The notes under the pieces are model-generated. The model was not told where the DNA came from, searched no databases, and saw nothing but the letters and a program-made list of their open reading frames with translations. A DNA stretch of 64,000 nt from assembly GCA_035235625.1 (NCBI GenBank), contig CP141145.1, positions 35,568,668-35,632,667 on the forward strand. The letters run 5' to 3'. Within the stretch, counting starts at the first letter, position 1; each line of letters begins with the position of its first letter. Below are positions 24,501 through 35,942 of the stretch, one piece after another. The stretch is from Saururus chinensis (lineage: Eukaryota > Streptophyta > Magnoliopsida > Piperales > Saururaceae). A program made the position numbers and the translations under genes.

Positions 24501-25460
24501 CAGAAGTCCAAGCTGAACCACTACTGCCAAAGAACAAGTTGGTGGAGCCAGCGACGAGTTTATACTCCCTTGAGATTGAGACTGCAAGTAGACAACTCTT
24601 TGAGAGTCCTGTGCCTGTAAGCTGCTCAGGCATTTATGATCATGCAGCAGATAGCTTCTAAGGAATACGCTTTAGAATGATGTCCATTTCTTCTCCTTGT
24701 TATAATTAGTACAGTACCTACTCAATTGTGTTCCACTAATACTAGAACAGTTTTCCCTATTGATGTAGGGTCGTAAAAGATCTGATTTATGGTTGAGAGA
24801 GGAATTGGTGGGGTGAGGGAGACGAGTTTCTTTGTGATGAATGGACTCATGATGGGCCATGGCTGAGCCACATGGTAGCCAGGCGCATGTGACTGGCATG
24901 TGTAGTTTACAGGATTGCCGGGCAGCGAGAGAGGAGGAGGAAGGTGAAACTTTAAATGCCCAGAGGGCGACGCCTGCCGCTGAGGGACCATGCCCGTTCA
25001 TTGGATTTTACTATAGTGTCCACTCTTGGTTTCTGACGGTGGGGGCCGTAACTGTGGGTCCACCACAGATGATAATTAGACCCGGGATAGACAGGTTAAC
25101 TTAAATTTCATTTCACCTCAATCACAGGTGCGAGGTCCACTAAGAGCTGTTTGGAAAAAAAAATTCACGGATGTATCACGAGAATTTATTCTTTTTAAAG
25201 AACAAATTTCATAGAGAATAAAGTTAATACCATATTTAAACAAACCAATAAAGCAAGGCCTCTTTACCCCTTATTTATGGCCGGCACCACCTGCCCAGCC
25301 AAAAAAGCCAAAATATGCCTTTATACTTATTTTCTTTATTGCAGCTTCCTGGGGTATTTTACACCAGTCATATTCACACATTCTTTGTCTCATTTAATTT
25401 GTGTCATTATGCTTAATTAAATTAGTGGTGACATGGGCACCTTATCTTGTACTTTTGCCC
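21600..25460. other. Intergenic, no gene recognised
   Basis: Mostly AT-rich. It contains a near-perfect hairpin at about 21822-21877, a CT dinucleotide run near 23710, and a less AT-rich area at 23100-23460 and 24000-25080 with short open frames on both strands but no recognisable product. The segment 22395-22510 has a transposon-like look but no boundaries. Confidence 0.4.
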
Positions 25461-25995
25461 AACTATATCGCAATTGATTGTCGCATTATATACTTCATTG
25501 TAAGTTCAACCCTATCGCAATTTTGAAACTATATACTATCACATTTTTAACATTATCTATCGCAATGTAGACCCATCACATATTAGTATCCTATACCTTA
25601 ACAATTTAGATGTAATATAGTACTATTAGAATTTAGGCTTCATATGCTATTTGAATATCTACGATCATAATTTTAACACTAATGTCATTTCAATTTGACA
25701 TCATATATCATTTCAATTTAGTTACCATATTGCAATCTACCCATCACAATTTAGACCCTATTGCATAATAGAGACCAATACCATTACAATTTAGATACTA
25801 TATACCAAAATAATTTAGACATCATATATTATTTGAGTCTACCATCACAATATAGGTTTTATTACAATCTAGATACCTATACCATCATAATTTAAACATC
25901 GTACACTAACGCAATTTAGACACCATGTCCTATTGCAATCTACTAATTGTAATATCAACCTACCTGTCATTATTTAGAACTTGTCACAATTTAGA
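25460..25995. repeat. Degenerate tandem array of CAATTTAGACACCATAT-type words
   Basis: Variants of (T)CAATTTAGAC(A)(C/T)CATAT recur about every 25-50 bases, for example near 25745, 25790, 25820, 25890, 25915 and 25990, with CCATCACAA or TATCGCAAT words between. The copies are diverged and of variable length. No coding function. Confidence 0.55.
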
Positions 25996-26340
25996 CAACG
26001 ACGTGTACAGAGAAAAGAGGGAAAGCAACACAAGGAGGAGGAGGCACACAAACGAGGAAGTGGCATGAGTAGAGGAGGTGACAAGGGTGGAGGAGAAGGC
26101 ATCGGGGGGAGCAAATGCAGAAGGAGAGAGAAGAGGGAGCAGTCAGTGACTCCTAGAGGAGGTCAAGATAGCGTGCAAAGGAGGAGGTAGTGATGCAGCA
26201 CAAATGAGGTGATGATGTGCATAGGAGGAGGCAGAACAATTAGAGGAGAAGGCATCGGATGGTGAAAGGAGAGGAGGAGAGGGAGGAAGAGGAGTGAGAA
26301 AAGGGGGGTAGAAGTGCAGGGAAGAGGATGCAGATCGAAG
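25996..26340. repeat. Purine-rich GA/GGAGGA stretch
   Basis: About 340 bases dominated by G and A on the + strand (GAGGAGG, GAAGG, AGAGGAGG words). An open frame from 25981 of about 70 codons is made of charged and Gly residues typical of purine repeats, so it is not counted as a gene. Confidence 0.6.
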
Positions 26341-29300
26341 ACCTATAAAAAAAATTAGTATTTCCTTGGTTAGTTCATTTCAGTTTCTTTTAGGGCAAAT
26401 TTTATAATGGGACAAGAGAGAATAAAGATATAAAAAATGAACATAGCTAAAAGAGAGAAAACAAGGGAATGCAATTGCATGCCCATTAATCCAAATCGGG
26501 TTTGCACATGTGAGCTGATTTTAAAAGGTGATAGGCATACCTATGCGGCATAGTGAATAGCCATTACACACAAAGAACCATCAATCAAAACATCATAACA
26601 TGTCATTTCCCTCTTACTCTGTAGAAACAATTTCTACCCTCTCCCATCTGATGCATGCAATGTCTCCAGCTCCCATTCCCTTGGCTACTATCTCCCCTTT
26701 GGCGCCTATCTCCCCCACCCTCCCTCTTCGTCTCAGCTCTCAATAGAGGACCCCTATCCGCTAGTAAGCAAGAAGGATGGTGTCTAGAAAACATGTTATG
26801 TAACACCCCAAAAATTTAGAAGAATTTTCTTTCGTTAGTTAATTTCAAAAGAAGAATAAACCTTGTTACATTATAGAACTATGATAAAAGCTTAGATTTG
26901 ATCCCTTAACCATTAGGGATAGGGGGCAATAATTTTCTTAATTTAGGTTGATAGTATGTGTCACACCTCATAAGCCATATTAATAAAGGACATCTAATAA
27001 ATTATGAGAAATTTTTATTTTATCTCAAATACAGAATAAATTACTCAATTAAATATCTACATCATGATAACTGAGGTTCAAAAATATGACTATCAAAATA
27101 TATAATATTACTACAAGTGTCAAAAATCTATAAATTGTAGGTTAACCTTCTAAGTACAATCATGTCATCCATCTAAAAATAAATAACTAAATAAACTTGG
27201 CTCTCGTGTCATTAATTATAATTATTTACAAAATTATAAAAGTAAAAAATTAAATCTCACTAGAGCAATCTCGTCCTCAATCGCTTACCAATGTCCTAGC
27301 TTGCTAGTCCTTATCTAAAGAGCCTGCAACCATCAAGACTAAACAACAACGAAACATCTCCTCTTTTTGAAAGAAAGTTTTCAAAAGAATAAAAGTATGA
27401 ATTAATATTTTTGGACCAGACCAATATCATTAAATATTAATTGTCTACATACTCATTAAATAACATATACAATGTTACTTCCAATAAGATTGGACTAGAC
27501 GTAATTATGTCTAGAAACTACAATATCTCAAAAAGTATAACACCAAATATGCAATGCTTAAGAGTTTTAGAAAAACATACATTTTATGTGTCCTTTAGTT
27601 GTTCCACGAGTTCTAATTAAATAATTATTAACAAGTAATTTTATTAATTATCTCGTAAACCTTTGTTCAATAATTAATAACCTTGTACAATCCTAAAGAT
27701 AGACTCATCAAATTTCAACCTAAGTGACAAATAATACAACTTTTATAGACCATCATCGAAAGGGAACCATCCATAATGAGGCTTTGGAATCAATCATAAA
27801 GTACCATGACCCAACCTAACACCTAAACATTTTTTTGGAGCTGAAGAGTATGACCCACAATTGCTCTAAATGGGTGGAAGAAGTGAACTAAGTAGGATGT
27901 CAGCTACTCTAAATGGGTGTAAATTAAATGATCCTAAATAAATCGGTTGTGAGCAAAGGATCAAGCAGAACACCCTATAACAGGGAAGTGCAACAACACG
28001 TCCAAATCAATAGCTCCTCAATAGAGCTGAGACTCAGAAAACTATCACAAACCTTATCAGTGCTTGTCAAATAAGTAAGAGTCAAAATAATCATCTCAAA
28101 CTTTTTTAATCTCTCTGAGACTAGGGTTAAGACTCGAAACTGTAATCGATTCATTAACCATAGCAAATTGCAAGGTTAAGGGCCTTATTTATTCCATGAA
28201 CTAGTACTAGACCCCCTCTAAAGGTATTTTAATCTTTATCTTGATTAGGTATTCTTGCTCAATCTGAAGCTATCTAGCCCCATTGATTAATATTTCATTA
28301 ATCTCAGCATAATGATAAATTACTATTACAACATCAATAATAAGTATTAAAACAATAAAAACATAATTAATACCCACCCACACAGATCTAAATGGATCAT
28401 AATACCAAGTTCCAAACTAAATTATGACATTAGAAAGACTTACAATCTTGTGCCCTAACTCTTCTCGGTTTAGAAACTTCTATTTTTATGAAAATGGATT
28501 GCAATGACCCTAACATTATTATAGTAATTTTCCCACATAGTATACAATCATCTCCTTTCTTGGGTTTCCAGTCCTTGACCACTCAAGAAGTTTCAATCTC
28601 AAATTGTGATTCAAGGTGGGATTAATTAAATTAATTCTATTTGACGAATCTAGATACTAGTGCACATAACTTTCCTGTCGCAAATTTTAGTAATAAATTT
28701 ATAAAAAATAGAGGGAAAAAATAAGAGAAATAAAAATCTCTTATTCTTCAATATCTTAGAAAATAACATAGAAGTTCAACTACTTTTGGCTTCCGTGAGA
28801 GAGCCAAGCTTTTATACAAATCCTAATGGCATAATTGTAAATAAAAAAATCCAATATCTAACTACATTATGACTAATCATTCAAAGTTGAGGAAAACTAG
28901 AACATCCTTAAATAATCAACATAATATAGAATGAAGACTCCTAGGAAAGCAAAACACATAAAAGTTATCAATTTGGAACAAAAGCCTTATCCAAAAAGAA
29001 TTTCAGAATTGTATCGCTATTTAAATGATCGATCGTGAGATAGATAGATCAATCGCCAACTTAGCTTCATTTTACACTAATCTGTAAATAGTGTCAATCG
29101 ATCGTTACAGTAGACTGATAGATCGTTCCATGGATCAATCACTTATATATGCAATTTGATTTTAACAAAAAAATTCCAGCGGAGGCTATCGATCGCCCTT
29201 GGATCCCGATCGATCTCTCAATGGAACTTGGCATATCTTCTTCTTTCAATCCCATTGCTCCTTGTGCTTCAAACCAAGCTTATTTGCAACATCAATTCCA

Positions 29301-30810
29301 AGATAATTTGCATGTTTCTTTAAGTTATGAACCTCCTTATCTATGAGTCACTTACAACCTTCATCAAATGGCTCATGATTTCATTCACGTGAATGTTGTC
29401 GGTCCGCTCATAGGGGTATTTTTATCATTATGTTTAAGGTCTTCCTAAATTTCAATGGGTTCAAATTGATCTCTAGAGTACTCATTAATGTCTTGAATCT
29501 GTGGCAATTTTCTAAACATTTTATGAGGTTATAAACCCCTTTAATTAACCTTAGCTCCCTCAGCGGTTCGCCCTTAATTGTAGGGGTAAAATAGTCAATT
29601 ATCTACTTACTATTATTTTTACAACCATATGACTAAGTCCCAATTTAGAGTAAACACTCACCTATTCCTAAAAAAATTGCTAATTTTTAACTCTGCTCAT
29701 AAGCCCTTAAACAAGAGGTTGAGTCGGGTAATTAAATATTATTTTATTGTTCAACTATAAGGGTAAAATAATCATTTCACAGCCTTCGAGATTTTTACAA
29801 AGTCTAAACTTAGTCAAAAACTTATCACTCCCTCCAAGTCGTTCCATAATTTTTTAAATATTTTTAGTCAATTACACCCTCTAAACCAGACTTGGCTCGG
29901 TACCACTATTTCTCTTTCTCTTATTTTTTTGAACCGTTTCCGATTGACCATTGAACCAGACCCGGTTCACAAGTCATCTTCTTCATTTTGCTTGGAACAA
30001 AAAACCCAGAAACATACCACCCACCCAAGTGCTCTATTCCTAGATGGTTGTCCAAGGTCACCGAAGGACATAACTGTGCAAGGCCACTCTTGAGAACCCA
30101 CTCTTGCCACTAGAGACAATGAAGGGGTATGTTCCACCATCAACAATGGCCCCATCAATTAAACCATAGGCAACCCTCCCTATTTGCATTGAGTTTTAGC
30201 TAATTTCAAAATTGAAAATTTCTCATTTGAAACAACCCTAAAGGAAACTAAAAGCATAATCACCTATTTATTGTAATTTTTAATCATAATTTACCAAATT
30301 CTTAAAGGCAAGCATCTTGTAACAACTGATAAGTGCAATTGATGTAAGTATACAAAGACTCACACTAGCACTATACTTATGAGAGCAAATATTAAATATT
30401 GACAAGTTCATGATGATATCAGTTCACCGAACAAGCAAACCAAACATAATTCAATAAAATTAAGTCATTGTTATGTAACTAAATAAGAATATATATACAC
30501 ACATCATCACCTCTAAGAACTTCAGTCTTCACGCTCGCTCTTCCCCGCCTTTGTCACAAACTCATTGGCCACACTTTTGCTCTGATTGCCAAAAAAAATC
30601 ATCTTCTCCGACGGCTCATCTCCTCCTATAAGGAATATCACGTCCTGACTCCAAACTAGCTAGAGGACGTAACAATTCCTAACTCAACCCTGAATTAGAT
30701 CGGAATTACATAGTTGAGTCATCATTTTGCTTAAAAATAACCAAGAGAATAATGTAAAAAAAATTTACTTTTATCGTAACTATGATTAAACATCCGCCTA
30801 CTAGAGTTAT
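26341..30810. other. AT-rich, probably LTR-derived, no gene
   Basis: A TGTAACACCCC word at 26809 matches the edge style of the LTR at 30811 and of the LTR starting TGTCACGCCCC at 32453. GATCGATCG-type palindromes at 29020-29215 resemble those in the LTR at 34700-34800. The stretch is therefore likely to be made of decayed LTR material, but no pair of boundaries, no primer site and no coding domain could be shown. Confidence 0.3.
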
Positions 30811-32452
30811 TGTTACACCCCAAATTTTTGACCCAACTAACTTTGCTTATCAATTTGATATTGTTTTAGCCTCAATTTTCTACAAACCTTTTGAGATCAT
30901 TTATAGGGCTCAAAGAGTCAGATTGTAACGAGCCTAGGAACGCAAATTTTGGACACCGAGATTGTGGACTACGACCTCGTTAAGCATGTTATGGGCGGGA
31001 CTCATATTATTTTTGTAAGAAAACCTACACTTGTGTGGTCTTGTTTCGAAGGGCTTGTCAATACGAGTCCAACGGTACTAAGACCATGCAATTCCAAGCT
31101 CAGAGTAAAAAGTTATGTCCAATTAAAGTTTTAATAAAAAATAATAATATATATTTATTATTTCTTGCGTCAGCCGGTGCTGATGCCCTGATGTTGGAGT
31201 TGATGCCATTGCGTCATCTCCCCTATTGCATTGCGACAGATTTACTTGCCGCAATGCGGAAGGTCGGCAGGCCAAAGCCTAGCCTATATGCCGCAGCAGG
31301 CCCTTCCTTGGCTAGCCTTGCGACTAGCCTATACACCGCTAGCCTGAACAACACAGGCTAGCCTATTTTTGGTCAGTGGTTGGATGTGGCATGCATCCAA
31401 TGGTGGTGTTCCCCTATTTAAGGAGGGGAGGGGGGGTGCTCAACTCGCCCCTACCTCTTTTTATTCCCTTTTTCTTTGTGTTACGTTGTTTATAAACTTT
31501 AAATGTTTGTTACTTCACCGTCCTTCACCCATTTTTACCCATTAAAAAACCTAACTTACCTAATTCGAGGGTGCCCGACATCGGTTCATTTTTTGAGATA
31601 ACCCCTCTAAAAGGTGAAAATGACCTAAGGCAAGATGAGGCCTTGTCTGCCACCCTCGGACCGGGAATGAAGACTATCCCAACGCTAGGGGAGGTTCTGT
31701 CCGCTTCACCCTAGCTGGACGAGGAGACTATCATGATGCTAGGGGAGGTTCTGCCCACCTCACCCAAACTGGACGAGGAAACTATCTCTGCACAAGGGGA
31801 GGTGCCGCCCACCGCTTTTAAGCCAACCACAAACATAGGCTTAACAAGGGTAGGTGGTTTTAAATCTTATTTTCGTGTTAAGGTTGAGTTCCTTATTTTA
31901 CTAAAAACTACTTTTAAATGGTTTAGAATATCGTTAGGGTATGGACAAAGGTCCGCCCTTACGAGATTATTTTAGTACCAATTATTTAAATATTATTTGA
32001 TTATTTCGTTTAATTTAAAATTTAAAAATTTGAAGGGTAGTTCTTCGGCACACAACCCTAAGAACTATTGGACTTTATTACTCCTAGATAGTGCCTAATG
32101 AGGCTTTTAGTGCGCTCAAGAGTTGGGGTATCATGGGAAAGCCCCTTTTCTTCTAATCCTGTTGCCCCTTGAGTACGGGTGCATGTCGTTTTAGTATCGA
32201 CGACATTCTGTGAATAAAAAGAATTTGTTTTAAGCCATGCAATTGTTTTTATTTTAAATTCTAAGTTATGAATTTGTTGTACGATTTATCTTACCTCTGC
32301 ATGTTAATAGAATTTAATGCTACCTACTAGGTATAAAGTTTTATACTCACCCACCCCCAGATATTACAGGTGTAGATACTAGTTTGGGGCTCGTTCCATG
32401 GAAAAAGGGCTAATACGCCAGATTTTGTCTAATTAGATTTCTGTATGCATTG
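30811..32452 (+). mobile_element. LTR fragment, plus orientation (Tekay/Del-like)
   Basis: Begins TGTTACACCCC at 30811. A TATA-like TATTTAAGGAGG lies near 31415, followed by a stretch with repeated CTAGGGGAGGTTCTG(C/T)CC blocks (about 31687, 31739 and, more diverged, 31795). The latter resembles the stretch at 40420-41330, which has the same orientation. The fragment stops at 32452, where the end of a minus-strand LTR begins, so it was either interrupted or truncated by that element. Confidence 0.5.
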
Positions 32453-33079
32453 TGTCACGCCCCGGCGATGCCCGACCCGAGCCGAACCCGGTCCAGGGGC
32501 CGGTCAAGCGCGCGGGGGCGATGAAGTGAAAATTGAGAAATGTTCTAGCGGAAGACTTAACCCTAACCACGGGCAATTAACAGCAACACGGAGTGCGCAC
32601 AATCCTTTGAGCAAGAGTAAATAAAAGGGAAGAAAAAGGTGTTGCTAATCACAAAGTAAACAACAATCTCAAACCCACAAACTTAGTTAAGTAAAGCCCA
32701 CACCGGCTCAAAATAAGTCATAATCATCACAACTGTAGTATATGACAAATCCAAAACAAGAACCATACACAAAGGTTCGAACATAAAGCATGAAAGAAAC
32801 GATGATAAGTCACCCAATGATCTCCATCATCACACCCAAGCTACCTCTGACCTTTCCTCAAAGAGGCAATCCTATCCGTCTGCGTGTCGCACCACGCAGC
32901 CCCAAATCAAAACACAAAAGAGGGGTGAGTTTTAAACTCAGCAATGGTTTTTAATATCACTGTCAACGTAGAAAATACGATAGCTTAGAAATGAGAACGT
33001 TCAGATCAAAGATTTACATGGTGCATCACTTTCTGATCACACATTCATATCACCTAACACTGCATCATAAAGCATAATT

Positions 33080-33415
33080 CAACCTGCATGGATGTATCTC
33101 TAGCATACATATTCCCACATGCATTCACATCATAACCAATCCCGCATGGATGTATCTCTAACATACATATTCCCACATGCATAATATCATCACAACCTGC
33201 ATGGATGTATCTCTAACATACATATTCCCACATGCATAATAGTATCACAACCTGCATTGATGTATCTTTAACATACATATTCCACATGCATAATATCAAA
33301 ATCAACATGCATGGATGTATCTCTAACATACATACTCCACATGCATAACATCAAAATCAACATGCATGGATGTATCTCTAACATACATATTCCCACATGC
33401 ATAATGTCATCATAA
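33080..33415. repeat. Six tandem copies of a 53-60-bp unit
   Basis: Each unit has TGCATGGATGTATCTCTAAC (first and fourth copies with small changes), then ATACATATTCCCACATGCAT and a variable linker of ATCA-type words. Copies lie near 33090, 33146, 33201, 33253, 33308 and 33363. Confidence 0.8.
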
Positions 33416-33828
33416 TCCACCTCCATCAAGGAGTAATCACACGTTAACGTCACACAGACGGGAGCATAGACAAGGCCACGAAGGCGTGTCATGGTACAAA
33501 ATTCTACACAAGAATTCAAGAAAGATCGGGGTTGTCAATCCCTAATATTGCTCGCCCTGGACGATCCTGGCCAAGGATGTCCCATTCTCACACAGAGAAT
33601 CTAGAGCAGGGGTGTTTGCCCAGGGACATCTCCTGCGGAGGGAAGAGCCCGAGTTCTCACACAGAGAACCCTAGAACACGTGGTAGCGGGGTGCACACGG
33701 CATACCACACTGGATTCTCAGGGTCCAGATGACACACATAATAACATTCTCACATATCCGCAAGACAAGTACACAACTCGTCCCCACATCATTCCATTAA
33801 GCAAGACTCAACCCGGGGAGTGCACTCG

Positions 33829-33898
33829 TTCCACACAGGAACTTTAAATCGTTCCACACAGGAACTTCAAATCGTTCCACACAGGAACTTCAAATCAA
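33829..33898. repeat. Three tandem 24-bp copies
   Basis: The unit is GTTCCACACAGGAACTT plus AAATC or CAAATC, and contains the short inverted repeat GTTCC/GGAAC. Lies inside the 3' LTR. Confidence 0.8.
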
Positions 33899-35904
33899 AA
33901 TATGTCCTTTCGGACCAATCAACTTGCGATTAATCCACGACCGATAAACCCGGCACACAATTCCATCACATTGCATCCAATCAGTCAAATTCGATTAATC
34001 ACGCTAAGGCCTCACTTGGAAATCCATTTTCATGATGTGTGCAGCATGGTACATGCGTGGGCAAAGCATACATGAATCCTAATCATGATAAGTGCTCTCA
34101 CCAGCCCCTAATGCATCATTCATAATCACGATATTAAGCTTCAACATCATCATTTAACCCCCACATGTGTGTGTGTGTAACTAGTAGAAGCCTTTCACAT
34201 AATGCATATTAACATGCTTGAAAATCAACTTACTACCACACTACACATGTGAATTTCTACCTAAACATGAATTCCAGCGAAAATCATAGTAGAAGAATCG
34301 TTGAAATCATAGTTAAATTCAAAACTCAACCACAAAGGCTAAACACCTATAACATCACTCATTTCATCATTGAGTCACAATTAATCACAATTTACCAACA
34401 TTCACACCATTAATCACAATTTATCATGACAAATCAGTCCAACAATGATTGTAGTCCTACTGAAAATATATGCTTAACCAAAGGGAAACAACCATTCATA
34501 ATATCAAGATAACGATTCCAACACCATGCCACAAAACATAAGTCATCCCACCATCTCTAAGCATATGTCTCAACTCTATAAACTCAATAGCATGCATTTC
34601 CAGTAGCCTAACATAGCTTAAAACACTCCACATTCATATAAAATTGGCAAGCTAAAGTGGAATCATCAACATAGGCATCATACACACAACATACAGTTTT
34701 CTGTGTAGCCGATCGATCGCCCTTCAGGCCGTTCGATCGGTTACATGCAAAAATTTAAAATTTTCAGTTCAGCCGATCGATCGCCCTGCAAGGCCGATCG
34801 ATCGCCAACACGGCAGAACAATCATCTTCTTCCTTTCACAAAATCAAACCGAAACACCATAGATAACACTTCAAATCCACATCTAACACCCTAATCATCA
34901 TCAAAAGTCCTCCTTGACTTCCAGAATATCAAACCAAACCATAATAATGCAAAACCCTAAGAAATCGGGATTAAATAATTCCATTTTCTAATCTTACCAT
35001 TAACACACTAAATCAAGCAAACCATTTCGAAATAAGCCAAAAATGAAGAGTTTTACCATGGATAAACAGAGATTTCGAAGACCCATTACCTCAGCACTTG
35101 ATTAAGTTCGGATTGAAGAGTCACCCTTCTTGAAATCCTTGAAAACACAATGAGTTTGAATTAAACTCTAATAGAAATCGATTTACCCAAGAAATCCCTA
35201 ATTAAACCTTAGATCTAGGGCTTGTTGGTAGTAAAAATCAAATTTTGAATGTTAGGGTTTGTAGTAAAAAAAAATCAGTAGCTTTTGATGGTCAAAAACG
35301 GATTGAATCAAGGGGAAAATGATAGATTTGGAAGAAATTAAGAGAGAAGCCATGGAGTAGTGCTTAATTAGAGTAAGCTTACCTTAATCGGCTTCTAATT
35401 CGGGCCTAAGTGGGGATTAGGCCAGCCTTCCTTCCTTAGCCTATTCCCAAAAATGAAAATGGCTCAGGTTTGCCCTTTTATAGTAAGGGTTGGGGTAGAC
35501 ATAGGTAAGTTTTGGGGTGTAAATATGAAAAGTAGGCTAAAAGTGGGTATTTTGCAAATTTAAGCATAATTTAAGCCTAATAAAATTCTGAAAATTTTTG
35601 TGGGACCTTAAGTATATGTCTAGGTTCATTTGACAGAAAAATAAAATTTTCGACGGTGGGGCCCACAGGGGTCCCGCCAAAACCCTAATTTTTGGGAAAA
35701 TAGTAAAAATTCCGAAAAATCTCAAAAATTCACATTTGGTTTAAAATCACTCAAAAACACTAATATTGAAGTTAATTTTGGTTAAAACTATCACAAACAC
35801 TATTTATTTACGAAATCACCGAATAAGATCAAAAAACGAGTAAATCTCACGATAACCCATAATTAAAGAAAACCAAAACCGGTTCAAAGATAAGGGTCCT
35901 TACA

Positions 35905-35917
35905 TCCTCCCCCTCTT
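35905..35917 (-). other. Polypurine tract of the gypsy element
   Basis: The minus strand reads AAGAGGGGGAGGA immediately before the LTR start TGTAAGG. A purine run at this place primes plus-strand DNA synthesis in LTR retrotransposons. Its position fixes both the orientation of the element and the LTR edge. Confidence 0.8.
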
Positions 35918-35942
35918 AGGAATTTTGGTCCCCCAAAATTCG

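Larger units (their letters stand above)
32453..35904 (-). mobile_element. 3' LTR of the minus-strand gypsy element
   Basis: On the minus strand the LTR starts TGTAAGGACCCTTATC (35904 downward), directly after a polypurine tract, and ends GGGGCGTGACA at 32453. The length is 3452 bases, long as in Tekay/Del elements. It contains six copies of a 53-60-bp unit (33080-33415), a three-fold 24-bp unit (33829-33898) and GATCGATC palindromes (34700-34800). No coding capacity. Confidence 0.75.
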
